Of a DNA stretch of 64,000 nucleotides, positions 24,907-33,432 are shown one piece after another. The notes below the pieces were generated by a model. It worked only from the letters and a program-made list of their open reading frames with translations, did not search any database and was not told where the DNA came from. The DNA comes from Microbacterium sp. MAH-37. GTDB taxonomy: Bacteria; Actinomycetota; Actinomycetes; Actinomycetales; Microbacteriaceae. The stretch is taken from assembly GCF_009758255.1 (NCBI RefSeq), contig NZ_WSEN01000004.1, positions 467,886-531,885 of the forward strand, written 5' to 3'. The translations under genes and the position numbers were made by a program. Positions within the stretch are counted from its first letter, which is position 1. Each line of letters opens with the position of its first letter.

Positions 24907-24987
24907 TCGCGCGTCGCCCTCCTCGTCCGGGTCGGCGGGAACGTCACCCGGCCGAGTCTACGGAACCCTCGCGCGTAGAGTTGCGGG

Positions 24988-25359
24988 GTGATCCTCGTCC
25001 GCGCCCTGATCGTCGCCGCGGGCGGCACTCTGGGCGTCGCCCTGCGGATGCTGCTGGGGCTGGCGATCCCGGACGTCGGGGGCCTCCCGGTCTCGGTCCT
25101 CCTCGCCAACGTGCTCGGTGCGTTCCTCCTGGGAGTGCTCACGGCCAGGCTGCCCGCCACCAAGCGGCGGCTGTTCCTCGGCACCGGCATCCTCGGCGGG
25201 TTCACCACCTACAGCGCGTTCACGGTGGGGACGGCCCAGCTCTGGACCGCGCAGCCGCTCCTCGCCGCGGGCTACGCGCTGGGAAGCCTGGTGCTCGGCA
25301 TCGCGGCGGCGGCCGCCGGTCTGCACCTGTTCCGTCGCGAGAGGGGAGGGGCACGGTGA
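24988..25359 (+). CDS. crcB: Fluoride channel subunit 1 (FluC/CrcB)
   Basis: A 123-residue membrane protein from a GTG start with four helices and the FluC signature GTGILGGFTTYSAFTVG, whose Phe/Thr/Ser residues line the fluoride path, plus a conserved Asn in LLANVLGAFLLG. A TAGAGT -10-like element ends 7 bases before the GTG, so the mRNA may be leaderless. It overlaps the second subunit gene as GTGA. No crcB riboswitch is recognisable upstream. Confidence 0.93.
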   Translation: MILVRALIVAAGGTLGVALRMLLGLAIPDVGGLPVSVLLANVLGAFLLGVLTARLPATKRRLFLGTGILGGFTTYSAFTVGTAQLWTAQPLLAAGYALGSLVLGIAAAAAGLHLFRRERGGAR

Positions 25360-25715
25360 GCCCGCTGGTGTTCCTGCTCGCCGCGCTCGCCGGAGGCCTC
25401 GGTGCGGCTGTCCGCTACCTGGTCGACATCGGCATCGCGAGGCTGACCGGCCCGCGCTTCCCGTGGGGCGTGTTCCTGATCAACCTCACCGGCTCGTTCG
25501 TCCTCGGCCTGATCGTGGGAGGGCTGCCGGAGGCCGCCTTTGTCGTCGGCACAGGCTTCCTCGGCGGGTACACGACGTTCAGCACCGCGATGCTCGACAC
25601 CGTCGCGCTCTGGCGCGACGGTGAGCGCCGGGCATCCGCCTTCAACGCGGTCGGGATGCTGCTGCTCGGCGTCGTCGTCGCCTTCGCGGGCCTCGCCGTC
25701 GGCACCGCGCTCTGA
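25356..25715 (+). CDS. crcB: Fluoride channel subunit 2 (FluC/CrcB)
   Basis: A 119-residue paralogue of the preceding gene, four helices, with FLINLTGSFVLG and GTGFLGGYTTFSTAMLDT. Tandem FluC genes with different sequences usually form a heterodimer with opposite topologies. The GTG start overlaps the upstream TGA. Function: passive fluoride export that protects enolase and pyrophosphatase. Confidence 0.93.
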   Translation: MSPLVFLLAALAGGLGAAVRYLVDIGIARLTGPRFPWGVFLINLTGSFVLGLIVGGLPEAAFVVGTGFLGGYTTFSTAMLDTVALWRDGERRASAFNAVGMLLLGVVVAFAGLAVGTAL

Positions 25716-25725
25716 GCTTTCACGC

Positions 25726-25786
25726 GCTCCGGTCTCAACGGTTGTGGGTGTGCAGCCGGTGCACCCGCAACGAGTGGGACCGGAGC
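25726..25786. repeat. GGTCTCA/GCGGGTG palindrome, copy 1
   Basis: GCTCCGGTCTCAACGGTTG on the left mirrors CGCAACGAGTGGGACCGGAGC on the right, enclosing GGGTGTGC/GCACCC. A 61-bp direct copy starts at 25813; two diverged copies lie near 49.8 kb. Located downstream of crcB. Confidence 0.8.
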
Positions 25787-25812
25787 TGTTCGGAAGCGAC
25801 GCCTCCCCCCCA

Positions 25813-25873
25813 GCTCCGGTCTCAACGGTTGTGGGTGTGCACCCGGTGCACCCGCAACGAGTGGGACCGGAGC
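25813..25873. repeat. GGTCTCA/GCGGGTG palindrome, copy 2
   Basis: Almost identical to copy 1 (a couple of changes in the loop), in the same orientation, separated from it by 26 bases. It lies 40 bases upstream of the TetR operator. Confidence 0.8.
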
Positions 25874-25912
25874 AGGAGAAGGAGCGCCTCTCAGCGCAGG
25901 CACAGCGGCGAA

Positions 25913-25938
25913 ATGTACAAACGTACATGTACGCATGT
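25913..25938. promoter_or_regulatory. Putative TetR operator
   Basis: CGTACATGTACG (25922-25933) is a perfect 12-bp palindrome, flanked by ATGTACAAA and CATGT repeats. It lies just upstream of the TetR start and its RBS, as expected for autorepression controlling the downstream exporter. Confidence 0.65.
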
Positions 25939-25950
25939 CCAGGAGGGCGG

Positions 25951-26505
25951 ATGCAGGAACCCGAGCGTCGCAGACGAGACCCCGAGGCGCGCCGTCGTGC
26001 CATCGTCGAGGCGACCGCCGAGCTGATCACCGAGGTCGGCGTCGACGCCGTCACCCACCGTATGATCGCCGCCCGCGCCGCCGTGCCCCTCGGCGCTACC
26101 ACGCAGTACTTCGACACCCTCGACGATCTGCGGGCCGCCGCGTTGCAGCTCATGGCGTCCCACGTCGAGGAGCAGATGGACCTGCTGCGCGCCGCGGTCG
26201 CCGAGCGCGGAGCATCCCCGCAGGTGCTCGCCGGCATCATCCACGCGGCGCTGGTCGACGCGACGTCCGCGCAGGCCGACCGCGCAGTCGTCACCGCCGC
26301 CATCCGCGACCCGCAGCTGCGCGAGATGGCGCGCGGCTGGTCGGCACAGCTGGCGTCGTTCCTCGAACCCGCGCACGGCCCGGAACGGGCCCTCGCTGCA
26401 ACCGTCTTCATCGACGGCATCCTCTGGTACACGCAGATCAACGATGATCCGCTTCCGCAGCACATCATCGAATCCGCCCTCTCAGGCATCCTCGTCCGCC
26501 CCTGA
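25951..26505 (+). CDS. TetR family transcriptional regulator
   Basis: A 184-residue regulator. The helix-turn-helix is RRAIVEATAELITEVGVDAV, THRMIAARAAVPLGATTQYF. The C-terminal helices form the ligand domain. The ATG at 25951 has the strong RBS AGGAGGG; upstream in-frame starts would run through the operator. The RND exporter gene begins 14 bases after its stop, so both form one operon that this protein probably represses. Confidence 0.92.
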   Translation: MQEPERRRRDPEARRRAIVEATAELITEVGVDAVTHRMIAARAAVPLGATTQYFDTLDDLRAAALQLMASHVEEQMDLLRAAVAERGASPQVLAGIIHAALVDATSAQADRAVVTAAIRDPQLREMARGWSAQLASFLEPAHGPERALAATVFIDGILWYTQINDDPLPQHIIESALSGILVRP

Positions 26506-26519
26506 CCAAGAGAACTCAC

Positions 26520-29500
26520 ATGTGGAAACTCTCCGTCCTCAGCCTGCGCAACCGCGCACTGATCGCTCTGATCACCATCGTCGCGGCCGTCTTCGGCGGC
26601 CTCGCGCTGACCAACCTCAAGCAGGAGCTCATCCCCTCCCTTGAGCTGCCGGCGCTGGTCGTCATGACCAGCTACCCCGGCGCCTCGCCGGAGGTGGTCG
26701 AGAACGACGTCTCGACGCCGATCGAGACCGCCATCCAGGGGGTACCCGGGCTGGAGTCGACGACCGCGACCAGCACGACGAACTCGTCGATCGTGCAGGC
26801 GATGTTCACCTACGGCACGAACCTCGCGACCGCCGAGCAGAAGATGCAGCAGGCGATCAACCGCATCTCGCAGCAGCTGCCCGAGGATGTCTCGCCGCAG
26901 GTGCTGTCGGTGTCGATCGACGACTTCCCGGTGATCCAGATCGCGGTGACGGGCTTCGACGACGCCGAGACCGCGCAGGCAGACCTCGAGAACGTCGCCA
27001 TCCCCAAGATCGAGGACGTCGAGGGCGTCAACGCGGCCCAGATCGTCGGCGGCACCGGCCAGCGCGTCACGATCACTCCGGACACCGCGAAGCTCGCCGA
27101 GCACCAGGCGACGCCGCAGATGATCACTCAGGCCATGCAGCAGAACGGCGTGCTCTTCCCGGGCGGCTCGATCACCGAGGGCGACGAGACCTTCACCGTG
27201 CAGACCGGATCGAAGATCTCGTCGGCGGATGAGATCTCGGCGCTGCCGCTGGTGGGCACGGATGCCACGATCGGCGACGTCGCCACGGTGCAGCAGGAGT
27301 CCGACCCGGTGACGTCGATCTCGCGCGTGGACGGCGAGGACGCGCTGTCGATCGCAGTGACGAAGCTGCCCGCCGCGAACACCGTGGACGTGTCGAAGGG
27401 CGTCCTCGCGGCGCTCGACGACCTGGAGAAGTCGTTCCCCGACGCCGAGTTCACGGTCATCTTCGACCAGGCGCCGTACATCGAGCAGTCCATCGAGTCG
27501 CTGGCGCAGGAGGGCCTGCTCGGCCTGGTCTTCGCGGTGATCGTCATCCTGGTGTTCCTGCTGTCGATCCGCTCGACGCTGGTGACCGCGATCTCGATCC
27601 CGACATCCGTGCTGATCACGTTCATCGGGCTGCAGGCGTTCGGCTACTCGCTGAACGTGCTGACGCTCGGTGCGCTGACGATAGCGATCGGGCGCGTGGT
27701 CGACGACTCGATCGTCGTCATCGAGAACATCAAGCGGCACTACGTGGAGGGTGCCGACAAGGGGGACGCCATCCGTCTCGCGGTGCGCGAGGTGGCATCC
27801 GCCGTGACGGCGTCTACGATCACGACCGTCGCGGTGTTCCTGCCGATCGTCTTCGTCGGCGACATGGTCGGCGAGCTGTTCCGGCCGTTCGCGATGACCG
27901 TGGCGATCGCGATGACCGCGTCGCTGCTGGTGGCGCTGACGATCGTGCCGGTGCTGGCGTACTGGTTCCTCAGGCCGGGCAAGCCGCTGCTCGATGAGAA
28001 CGGCGACCGCATCGATCCGGAGGATCCGGCCGCGCCGCCGACCCCGCTGCAGAAGATCTACCGGCCGATCCTCGGCTGGACGCTGAAGCACTCGCTGACC
28101 ACCGTCGCGATCGCGATCGTGGTGCTGATCGGCACGCTCGCGATGGCACCGATGATGAAGGTGAACTTCCTCAGCGACTCCGGCCAGAACACGATGACCG
28201 TCACGCAGGACCTCGGCCCGACGGCCAGCCTGCAGGCGCAGTCGGATGCCGCGGCGAAGGTCGAGGACGCGCTCGAGGGCGTCGACGGGATCGAGCACGT
28301 GCAGGTGTCGATCGGCTCGAGCGGCTCGGCGCTGCGCGACGCCTTCGAGGGCGGCGCGGCGATCACCTACTCGATCCAGACCGATGCCGACGTCGACCAG
28401 GAGGCTCTGCGCGCCGACGTCGAGGATGCGGTCGACGACCTGGACGGCGTGGGTGAGATCACCGTCGCCGGCTCGCAGGGCTTCGGCTCGAGCGACATCG
28501 AGATCACCGTCACCGCTGCGAACGGCGACGACCTGCAGACCGCGACCGACGCGCTCGTGAAGGACCTCGACGGCCGAGACGGCGTCGGCAAGGTGACGGA
28601 CAACCTTGCGGCCTCGCTGCCGTACATCGCCGTGGCCGTCGATCGTGACAAGGCCGCAGAGCACGGACTGTCAGAGGTCGCCGTCGGCCAGATGGTGTCG
28701 AACGCGATGCGTCCGCAGCAGATCGGCTCTGTCGAGATCGACGACACCGCGCTGACCGTGTACATCGCCGACCCCGAGCCGCCGACGACTGTCGCCTCGC
28801 TCGAGGAGATGACGGTGCTCACGCCGACCGGTCCGGTGCAGCTGCAGGACATCGCCACGGTGTCGCAGGAGCAGGGACCGACCTCGATCACCACGCAGAA
28901 GGGCAAGCGCACCGCGACGATCACTGTGCCGCCGTCATCTGACGACCTCGCCGTGGCGACCGCCTCGGTGAACGAGGCGATCGACGACGTGAAGCTGCCC
29001 GCCGGTGCCGACGCCGAGATCGGCGGCGTCGCGCAGCAGCAGGCCGACTCGTTCTCGCAGCTCGGACTCGCGATGCTCGCGGCGATCCTGATCGTCTACG
29101 TGGTGATGGTCGCGACCTTCAAGTCGCTGCGCCAGCCGCTGCTGCTGCTGGTCTCGGTGCCGTTCGCGGCCACCGGCGCGATCCTGCTGCAGATCATCAC
29201 GGGCGTGCCGCTGGGCGTCGCGTCACTGATCGGCGTGCTGATGCTGATCGGCATCGTGGTGACGAACGCCATCGTGCTCGTCGACCTGGTGAACCAGTAT
29301 CGCGAGAAGGGCCTGTCCGTGCCTGAGGCGGTGCTCGCCGGTGGCGAGAAGCGTCTGCGCCCGATCCTGATGACGGCGCTCGCGACGATCTTCGCGCTGA
29401 CCCCGATGGCGCTCGGCATCACCGGGCACGGCGGGTTCATCTCGCAGCCGCTCGCGATCGTCGTGATCGGCGGCCTGGTCTCCTCGACCGTGCTGACGCT

Positions 29501-30092
29501 GATCGTGCTGCCGACCCTGTACAACCTCGTCGAGGGTGCGCGCGACCGCCGTGCCGCGCGTCGCACTGCGCGCGGCGGCGACGCCGGTTCGGCGCCTTCC
29601 GCGGACGACGGACCGGATGCCGGTGAGCCGAGCTCCGGAGCGGAGGCCGAGGTTCCGGCGGATGAGGGCGTTCCCGCGCTGGTCGGTGCTGCCGTCGGGG
29701 CAGGGGCGGTCGCCGGTGCGGACGACGATCCGGTCGACGGCGGAGCGCCGAGCGCGGCCAAGCCGATCGGGCATGTGCCGATGGCGCCCGTGGCAGGGGC
29801 GCCGGCGCCGGATGCGGGTCCTGCCGCGTCCGAGCCCGCGACGACGGATGTCGCCGTGCAGCAGCCGGCATCGCACCCGACGGTTTATGACGCTCCTGTT
29901 GCGCCTTCGGCGGCGTCCTCCTCGGCGATGGCGGCGGCTGCTGCAGCATCCGCCGCCGCGGCGGCCGCAGCCGCTGCTGCCGCGGCATCCGCGATCGTGG
30001 CGGCGAACGCGAACCAGGAGGAGCAGGCGCTCACCCGCCGCGAGCTGCGCGGCCGTGGCATCCCGTCGGCGAACGACGTGAATCACGGCTGA
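26520..30092 (+). CDS. RND efflux transporter (AcrB/HAE-1 type) with Ala-rich C-terminal tail
   Basis: A 1190-residue inner-membrane exporter. The N-terminus MWKLSVLSLRNRALIALITI and LKQELIPSLELPALVVMTSYPGAS are typical of the Gram-positive SwrC/YerP group. Two large extracytoplasmic loops each contain two porter subdomains; twelve helices are expected. The proton-relay pair is Asp395-Asp396 in GRVVDDSIVVIENI. The core ends near residue 1020 at LIVLPTLYNLVEGARDRRA, and about 170 residues of Pro/Ala/Gly-rich sequence with long alanine runs follow, ending ALTRRELRGRGIPSANDVNHG. No membrane-fusion partner is encoded here. Substrates unknown, possibly lipopeptides or drugs. Confidence 0.92.
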   Translation: MWKLSVLSLRNRALIALITIVAAVFGGLALTNLKQELIPSLELPALVVMTSYPGASPEVVENDVSTPIETAIQGVPGLESTTATSTTNSSIVQAMFTYGTNLATAEQKMQQAINRISQQLPEDVSPQVLSVSIDDFPVIQIAVTGFDDAETAQADLENVAIPKIEDVEGVNAAQIVGGTGQRVTITPDTAKLAEHQATPQMITQAMQQNGVLFPGGSITEGDETFTVQTGSKISSADEISALPLVGTDATIGDVATVQQESDPVTSISRVDGEDALSIAVTKLPAANTVDVSKGVLAALDDLEKSFPDAEFTVIFDQAPYIEQSIESLAQEGLLGLVFAVIVILVFLLSIRSTLVTAISIPTSVLITFIGLQAFGYSLNVLTLGALTIAIGRVVDDSIVVIENIKRHYVEGADKGDAIRLAVREVASAVTASTITTVAVFLPIVFVGDMVGELFRPFAMTVAIAMTASLLVALTIVPVLAYWFLRPGKPLLDENGDRIDPEDPAAPPTPLQKIYRPILGWTLKHSLTTVAIAIVVLIGTLAMAPMMKVNFLSDSGQNTMTVTQDLGPTASLQAQSDAAAKVEDALEGVDGIEHVQVSIGSSGSALRDAFEGGAAITYSIQTDADVDQEALRADVEDAVDDLDGVGEITVAGSQGFGSSDIEITVTAANGDDLQTATDALVKDLDGRDGVGKVTDNLAASLPYIAVAVDRDKAAEHGLSEVAVGQMVSNAMRPQQIGSVEIDDTALTVYIADPEPPTTVASLEEMTVLTPTGPVQLQDIATVSQEQGPTSITTQKGKRTATITVPPSSDDLAVATASVNEAIDDVKLPAGADAEIGGVAQQQADSFSQLGLAMLAAILIVYVVMVATFKSLRQPLLLLVSVPFAATGAILLQIITGVPLGVASLIGVLMLIGIVVTNAIVLVDLVNQYREKGLSVPEAVLAGGEKRLRPILMTALATIFALTPMALGITGHGGFISQPLAIVVIGGLVSSTVLTLIVLPTLYNLVEGARDRRAARRTARGGDAGSAPSADDGPDAGEPSSGAEAEVPADEGVPALVGAAVGAGAVAGADDDPVDGGAPSAAKPIGHVPMAPVAGAPAPDAGPAASEPATTDVAVQQPASHPTVYDAPVAPSAASSSAMAAAAAASAAAAAAAAAAAASAIVAANANQEEQALTRRELRGRGIPSANDVNHG

Positions 30093-30115
30093 CCCCGCCA
30101 CGATGCACTGAGGTA

Positions 30116-30162
30116 TGTCGCAGACGGCCGCTCCCCCCGCCGGGAAGCGGCCATCTGCGACA
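30116..30162. repeat. TGTCGCA-type palindrome, copy 1
   Basis: TGTCGCAGACGGCCGCT pairs with AGCGGCCATCTGCGACA except for one short internal mismatch. Positioned 23 bases after the RND stop, so it may terminate transcription. Confidence 0.75.
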
Positions 30163-30291
30163 CGCCCCGCCGGTCGTGGTCCCCACGGTACGTCGCGCGG
30201 CAGGTCGGTTGCCGGTTGCGATGAGCAGCGCGAGCGTCGTCGAGATGTGCTCAGGTCGCAGTTCTTGTCGGCTGGAGCCGGGCACGCACAG

Positions 30292-30353
30292 CCCAGGTCG
30301 CACTTTGCGTCGCTCTGGGTACGGGATACCGACACGAATTGCGACTCGGATGC
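30292..30353. repeat. CAGGTCGCA-type element, copy 2
   Basis: Contains CCCAGGTCGCACTTTGCGTC, GCTCTGGGTACGGGATACCG and ACACGAATTGCGACTCGGAT in succession, with CAGGTCGCA and TGCGACTCG as imperfect inverted ends. It is a direct repeat of the element at 30433. Confidence 0.78.
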
Positions 30354-30432
30354 CGCCGCCCTCAGGATGCCGGTGGGCTATGCGCGGCTTGCGCAGGTCA
30401 CAGAAAGTCCTGGTCTACCTGAGCTGTCGCCG

Positions 30433-30493
30433 CCCAGGTCGCACTCTGCGTCGCTCTGGGCGGGCGATACCGACATGAATTGCGACCTGGATG
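30433..30493. repeat. CAGGTCGCA-type element, copy 3
   Basis: Same orientation as copy 2, with few differences; here the inverted ends CAGGTCGCA and TGCGACCTG are perfect. Confidence 0.78.
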
Positions 30494-30538
30494 CTGCGGG
30501 GCAGTACCACTGCCACTCGGAAATCGCGGCCGACCGAC

Positions 30539-31444
30539 TCAGGACTCGAGGCGGATGCCCCAGTGCAGCGTCCAGGACTCGCCGGGGGCGAGGTGGCGCA
30601 CGCCGCGACCGGAGTTGAAGGCCTCGGCGGGCGCGGTCATCGGCTCGACCGCGACGGCGAGCTGCTGCCCGGGGTAGCGCTCGGTCGTATAGACCTGCAC
30701 GTAGTCGAAGCCCTCGCCCTGCCAGAGCTCGGCGTGCCGACCGTCCGGCGCGGTGAGCGAGGTGCGGGCGAGACCGTCGGCATCGCGCAGCAGGGTCGCG
30801 AAACCCGTGTCCAGCTCGACATCGCCCAGGCGCTGTCCCTCACGCAGATCCGTGCCGCCCGACACCGGAGACTCGCCGATGGGCAGCATCCGGTCGTCGG
30901 TCTCGAAGAACGTGCCGGCGGGCACGCGCAGCACGAGATCGCGCGGGTCGACGTCGCCGATCGTCAGATACGGATGCGTGCCGAGCGCCACCGCCGCCGG
31001 AGCATCCGAGCGGCTCACGAGGGTGTGCTCGACATCGATCCCGGCATCCGTCAGCGTGTACGTGACCGTCGTCTCGATCAGGTACGGATAGCCGGTCTGC
31101 GGCACGATGGTCGCACGCAGCTCGAGCCGCTCGTCTGACGAGGAAGCCGTCTCGTACGCGGTGTAGCGAAGCAGCCCGTGGCTGGCGTTGCGCAGCTTCG
31201 GCTCGGTGATCGCGAGGGCGCGCTCGGTCTCGCCGTCCTGCCAGATGCCGTCCCGGATGCGGTTCGGCCATGGTGCCAGCACGACTCCCGAGCACATAGG
31301 CGTCGGCTGGTCCTCGGGGTAGGGCGGGACGATGTCGACCCCTCCCGCGGTCAGGTGGCGCAGGGAGGCGCCGACCTGGGCGACCTGCGCGGTCACGTCG
31401 CCGCGACGGAGGTGGTGCTGGATGCCGGTGGGGGAGGTCACCAC
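30539..31444 (-). CDS. Aldose 1-epimerase family protein (galactose mutarotase-like)
   Basis: A 301-residue beta-sandwich protein. Family landmarks: GASLRHLTAGGVDIVPPYPE, SGVVLAPWPNRIRDGIW, ASHGLLRYTAYE (the His of the active site), and LGTHPYLTIGD (second His). A C-terminal Glu in AVEPMTAPAEAFNSGRG fits the catalytic base. It catalyses anomer interconversion of an aldose or acts on a related sugar; the exact sugar is not resolved. The start is GTG at 31444, and a GTG immediately following is an equal alternative. Confidence 0.9.
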   Translation of the reverse strand: MVTSPTGIQHHLRRGDVTAQVAQVGASLRHLTAGGVDIVPPYPEDQPTPMCSGVVLAPWPNRIRDGIWQDGETERALAITEPKLRNASHGLLRYTAYETASSSDERLELRATIVPQTGYPYLIETTVTYTLTDAGIDVEHTLVSRSDAPAAVALGTHPYLTIGDVDPRDLVLRVPAGTFFETDDRMLPIGESPVSGGTDLREGQRLGDVELDTGFATLLRDADGLARTSLTAPDGRHAELWQGEGFDYVQVYTTERYPGQQLAVAVEPMTAPAEAFNSGRGVRHLAPGESWTLHWGIRLES

Positions 31445-31501
31445 GTCATCGTACGGCGGTGACGCGGTCGCGGCGGACGACTTCGCCGGCGGGAGGAGAC
31501 C

Positions 31502-31891
31502 TCAGCGGTGCGAGGCAGCGCGCTCCTCGAGGATCGTGGCGTGGTCACTGCGCAGGAGGTAGTCACGGATCGCGTCCCTGCTGCGGCTGAGGCAGGCGAT
31601 GCGCTCCTCGATACCGTCGAGCTCGGTGGCGAGCATCTCGGCCACGGTACGCGGGCAGGTCGGCTGCTGCATCGCCGCGGCGTCGTCGAGCGCCAGGATC
31701 TCCTTGACCAGGCGCGTGGTCAGCCCGGACTGCACCAGCCCGGCGATCCGGCGCACCTGCTCGACGTGCTCCTCGTCGTAGGTGCGGTAGCCGTTCGACT
31801 CGCGATGCGGGGAGAGCAGAGACTGCTGTTCGTAGTAGCGGATGAGGCGGGGAGAGACCCCCGCGCGATCCGCGAGTTCGCCGATCTTCAT
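31502..31891 (-). CDS. MerR family transcriptional regulator
   Basis: A 129-residue protein starting MKIGELADRAGVSPRLIRYY, followed by NGYRTYDEEHVEQVRRIAGL and a C-terminal coiled-coil dimerisation helix ending ERAASHR. One Cys (QQPTCPRTV) occurs but no metal-binding Cys cluster, so it looks like a small drug or redox responsive member. A longer frame exists upstream but would cover the operator. It is divergent from the MFS gene and likely controls it. Confidence 0.9.
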   Translation of the reverse strand: MKIGELADRAGVSPRLIRYYEQQSLLSPHRESNGYRTYDEEHVEQVRRIAGLVQSGLTTRLVKEILALDDAAAMQQPTCPRTVAEMLATELDGIEERIACLSRSRDAIRDYLLRSDHATILEERAASHR

Positions 31892-31920
31892 GCGTCTCCG
31901 TTCGTTCCTCGGAACAAGGC

Positions 31921-31952
31921 TTGACATTGACACTAGTGTCATACTTTACCGT
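31921..31952. promoter_or_regulatory. MerR-type operator between merR and the MFS gene
   Basis: TTGACA (31921-31926) and TACCGT (31947-31952) enclose TGACACTAGTGTCA (31928-31941), a perfect 14-bp palindrome. The layout resembles the promoter at 8346, with the shared start TTGACATTGAC. The MFS ATG is only 8 bases after the -10-like element. Confidence 0.7.
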
Positions 31953-31959
31953 CGTCCAC

Positions 31960-33432
31960 ATGACCGACAACACCTCCCTTCTCGCCGGCTCCGACACCGT
32001 CGGCGTCCGTCCTCCCTCCGCCGATCGCCTGCCCTGGCGTTCGTTGCTGATCCTCGGCGCGGCCACCTTCACCATGGTCACCGCGGAGATGCTGCCGGCC
32101 GCAGTGCTCCCGCAGATGAGCGGCGGGCTGGGGGTGAGCGAGGCGCAGGTCGGTCTGCTCGTGTCCATCTGGGCGGCGGCCGTCGTGATCGGCAGCTTCC
32201 CGCTCGTGCGCGTCACCCGGAGGTTCGACCGCCGGGCCGTCATCGCCGCCGCACTGGTGGCACTCGCGGCCTCGACCCTGATCACCGCCTTCGCGCCGGC
32301 GTACGCGGTCGCCGCCGCGGCTCGCGTGCTCGGTGCGCTCGCGGTCGGGCTGCTCTGGGCGACGACGAACGCCCTGACCGCCGACCTCGTCCCCGGCCGC
32401 AGCCTCTCCCGGGCGGTCGCCGTCGTGCTCGGCGGGGCGACCCTCGGCACCGTCATCGGCGTCCCGCTGGCCAGCGTGCTCGCGCAGGCGATCGGCTGGC
32501 GTGCCGCCTTCATCGGCGTGGCCGGTGTCGCGCTCGCTGCGGCGCTGGCCGTGCGTTTCGTGACGGTGCCCATGGCCGCGGAGCAGGGCGCCGCCGCTGA
32601 CGAAAGCGTTGCAGGCGGCCAGACGCCCGTTAACGGCCTTCGGCTGCTGCTGACCGTGACACTTCTGGTGGCGCTGCTGCTCGTCGGTCACTACGGCGCC
32701 TTCACCTTCATCACGCGCCTCGTGGAGCCGACCGCGGCGAGCGTGCCAGGCGGCACCGGCACCATGCTCTTCCTGTTCGGCCTGGCATCGGCGGCCGGCA
32801 TCGCGCTCGCGGGCCGTTTCGGCGACCGCACCCGCCTCGCGCTCGTGATCGCGGCGTTCGCGACCGGCGTCGCGGTGCTCTCCCTCTCCTTCGTCGAGGT
32901 GCATCCCGCTGTCGGCATCGTGGTGGTGGTCGTGTGGGCGGTCGTCTCCGGAGCGCTGCCGGCGCTGGCCCAGACGCTCATCATGCGGCTGGCCGGCCCA
33001 GAGCGCCGGGGGTTCGCCGGTGCGCTGATCCCGGTGGTGTTCAACCTCGGGATCGCCGCGGGCGCCGCGCTCGCCTCGCTGGTGGTCGCCGGATTCGGAA
33101 TCGCAGCGCTGCCGATCGTCGCCGCCGTCGTGATCGGCGTCGCCGCCGTCGGGCTGGCGCTCGCTCTCCTGCCGCGCGGTGCAGGAACCTCTAGTCCAGC
33201 AGCTGCTCCGGGCCGGCTCCTCCGGCGACCGGCGGCCTCCCAGGTGGCACCGGTACACTGGGGGAGTCGGCTTCGGGCAACCGCGTATCGCGGATCGTGT
33301 TCTGAATGTGTAGCCCAGGGGCCGATGGTTCATCACCATCACATGAATGGCCCCCGGCCGACGACTGCCCGGGTATGTCCGCCGCGCGCTGCGCGGAGCG
33401 GACGCTGTTCTCGTGTGTTCGAGACAGAGTAG
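31960..33432 (+). CDS. MFS transporter (DHA1, arabinose/drug efflux type) with unusual C-terminal tail
   Basis: A 490-residue protein. Twelve helices lie between residues 26 and 405; motif A-like sequences are VRVTRRFDRRAVI and GRFGDRTRLALV. The body resembles YdeA/AraJ-type exporters, which normally end near LALALLPR (about residue 406). Here about 82 more non-hydrophobic residues follow, including MVHHHHMNGPRP, and the gene ends 10 bases before the helicase start, covering that gene's leader. A TAG lies in another frame at 33192-33194, so the tail may reflect a frameshift. Its divergent MerR neighbour probably induces it. Confidence 0.85.
   Translation: MTDNTSLLAGSDTVGVRPPSADRLPWRSLLILGAATFTMVTAEMLPAAVLPQMSGGLGVSEAQVGLLVSIWAAAVVIGSFPLVRVTRRFDRRAVIAAALVALAASTLITAFAPAYAVAAAARVLGALAVGLLWATTNALTADLVPGRSLSRAVAVVLGGATLGTVIGVPLASVLAQAIGWRAAFIGVAGVALAAALAVRFVTVPMAAEQGAAADESVAGGQTPVNGLRLLLTVTLLVALLLVGHYGAFTFITRLVEPTAASVPGGTGTMLFLFGLASAAGIALAGRFGDRTRLALVIAAFATGVAVLSLSFVEVHPAVGIVVVVVWAVVSGALPALAQTLIMRLAGPERRGFAGALIPVVFNLGIAAGAALASLVVAGFGIAALPIVAAVVIGVAAVGLALALLPRGAGTSSPAAAPGRLLRRPAASQVAPVHWGSRLRATAYRGSCSECVAQGPMVHHHHMNGPRPTTARVCPPRAARSGRCSRVFETE

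Larger units (their letters stand above)
30093..30538. other. 446-base intergenic region made mostly of palindromic repeats
   Basis: Between the convergent RND and aldose epimerase genes. It holds one TGTCGCA-type hairpin (30116-30162), a half element (CAGGTCGCAGTTCTTGTCG, from 30252), and two direct copies of the CAGGTCGCA-type element. I see no credible coding frame, tRNA or promoter in it. Confidence 0.7.

Noticed and set aside
24907..24987. Fluoride riboswitch before crcB
   Set aside because: I could not find the conserved crcB RNA core; the region is short and may give a leaderless mRNA.
25726..25873. Tandem repeats as a CRISPR array
   Set aside because: Only two units, each an internally palindromic 61-mer, one 26-base spacer and no cas genes.
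25272..28664. 1130-codon open frame on the minus strand opposite the RND exporter
   Set aside because: Composition (DDRDRD, HRRQ runs) and lack of domains mark it as a shadow of the exporter's codon usage.
33330..33345. His-rich MVHHHHMNGP stretch as a metal-binding tail of the MFS protein
   Set aside because: It is encoded by the hairpin loop of the helicase leader and is probably a by-product of a read-through frame.
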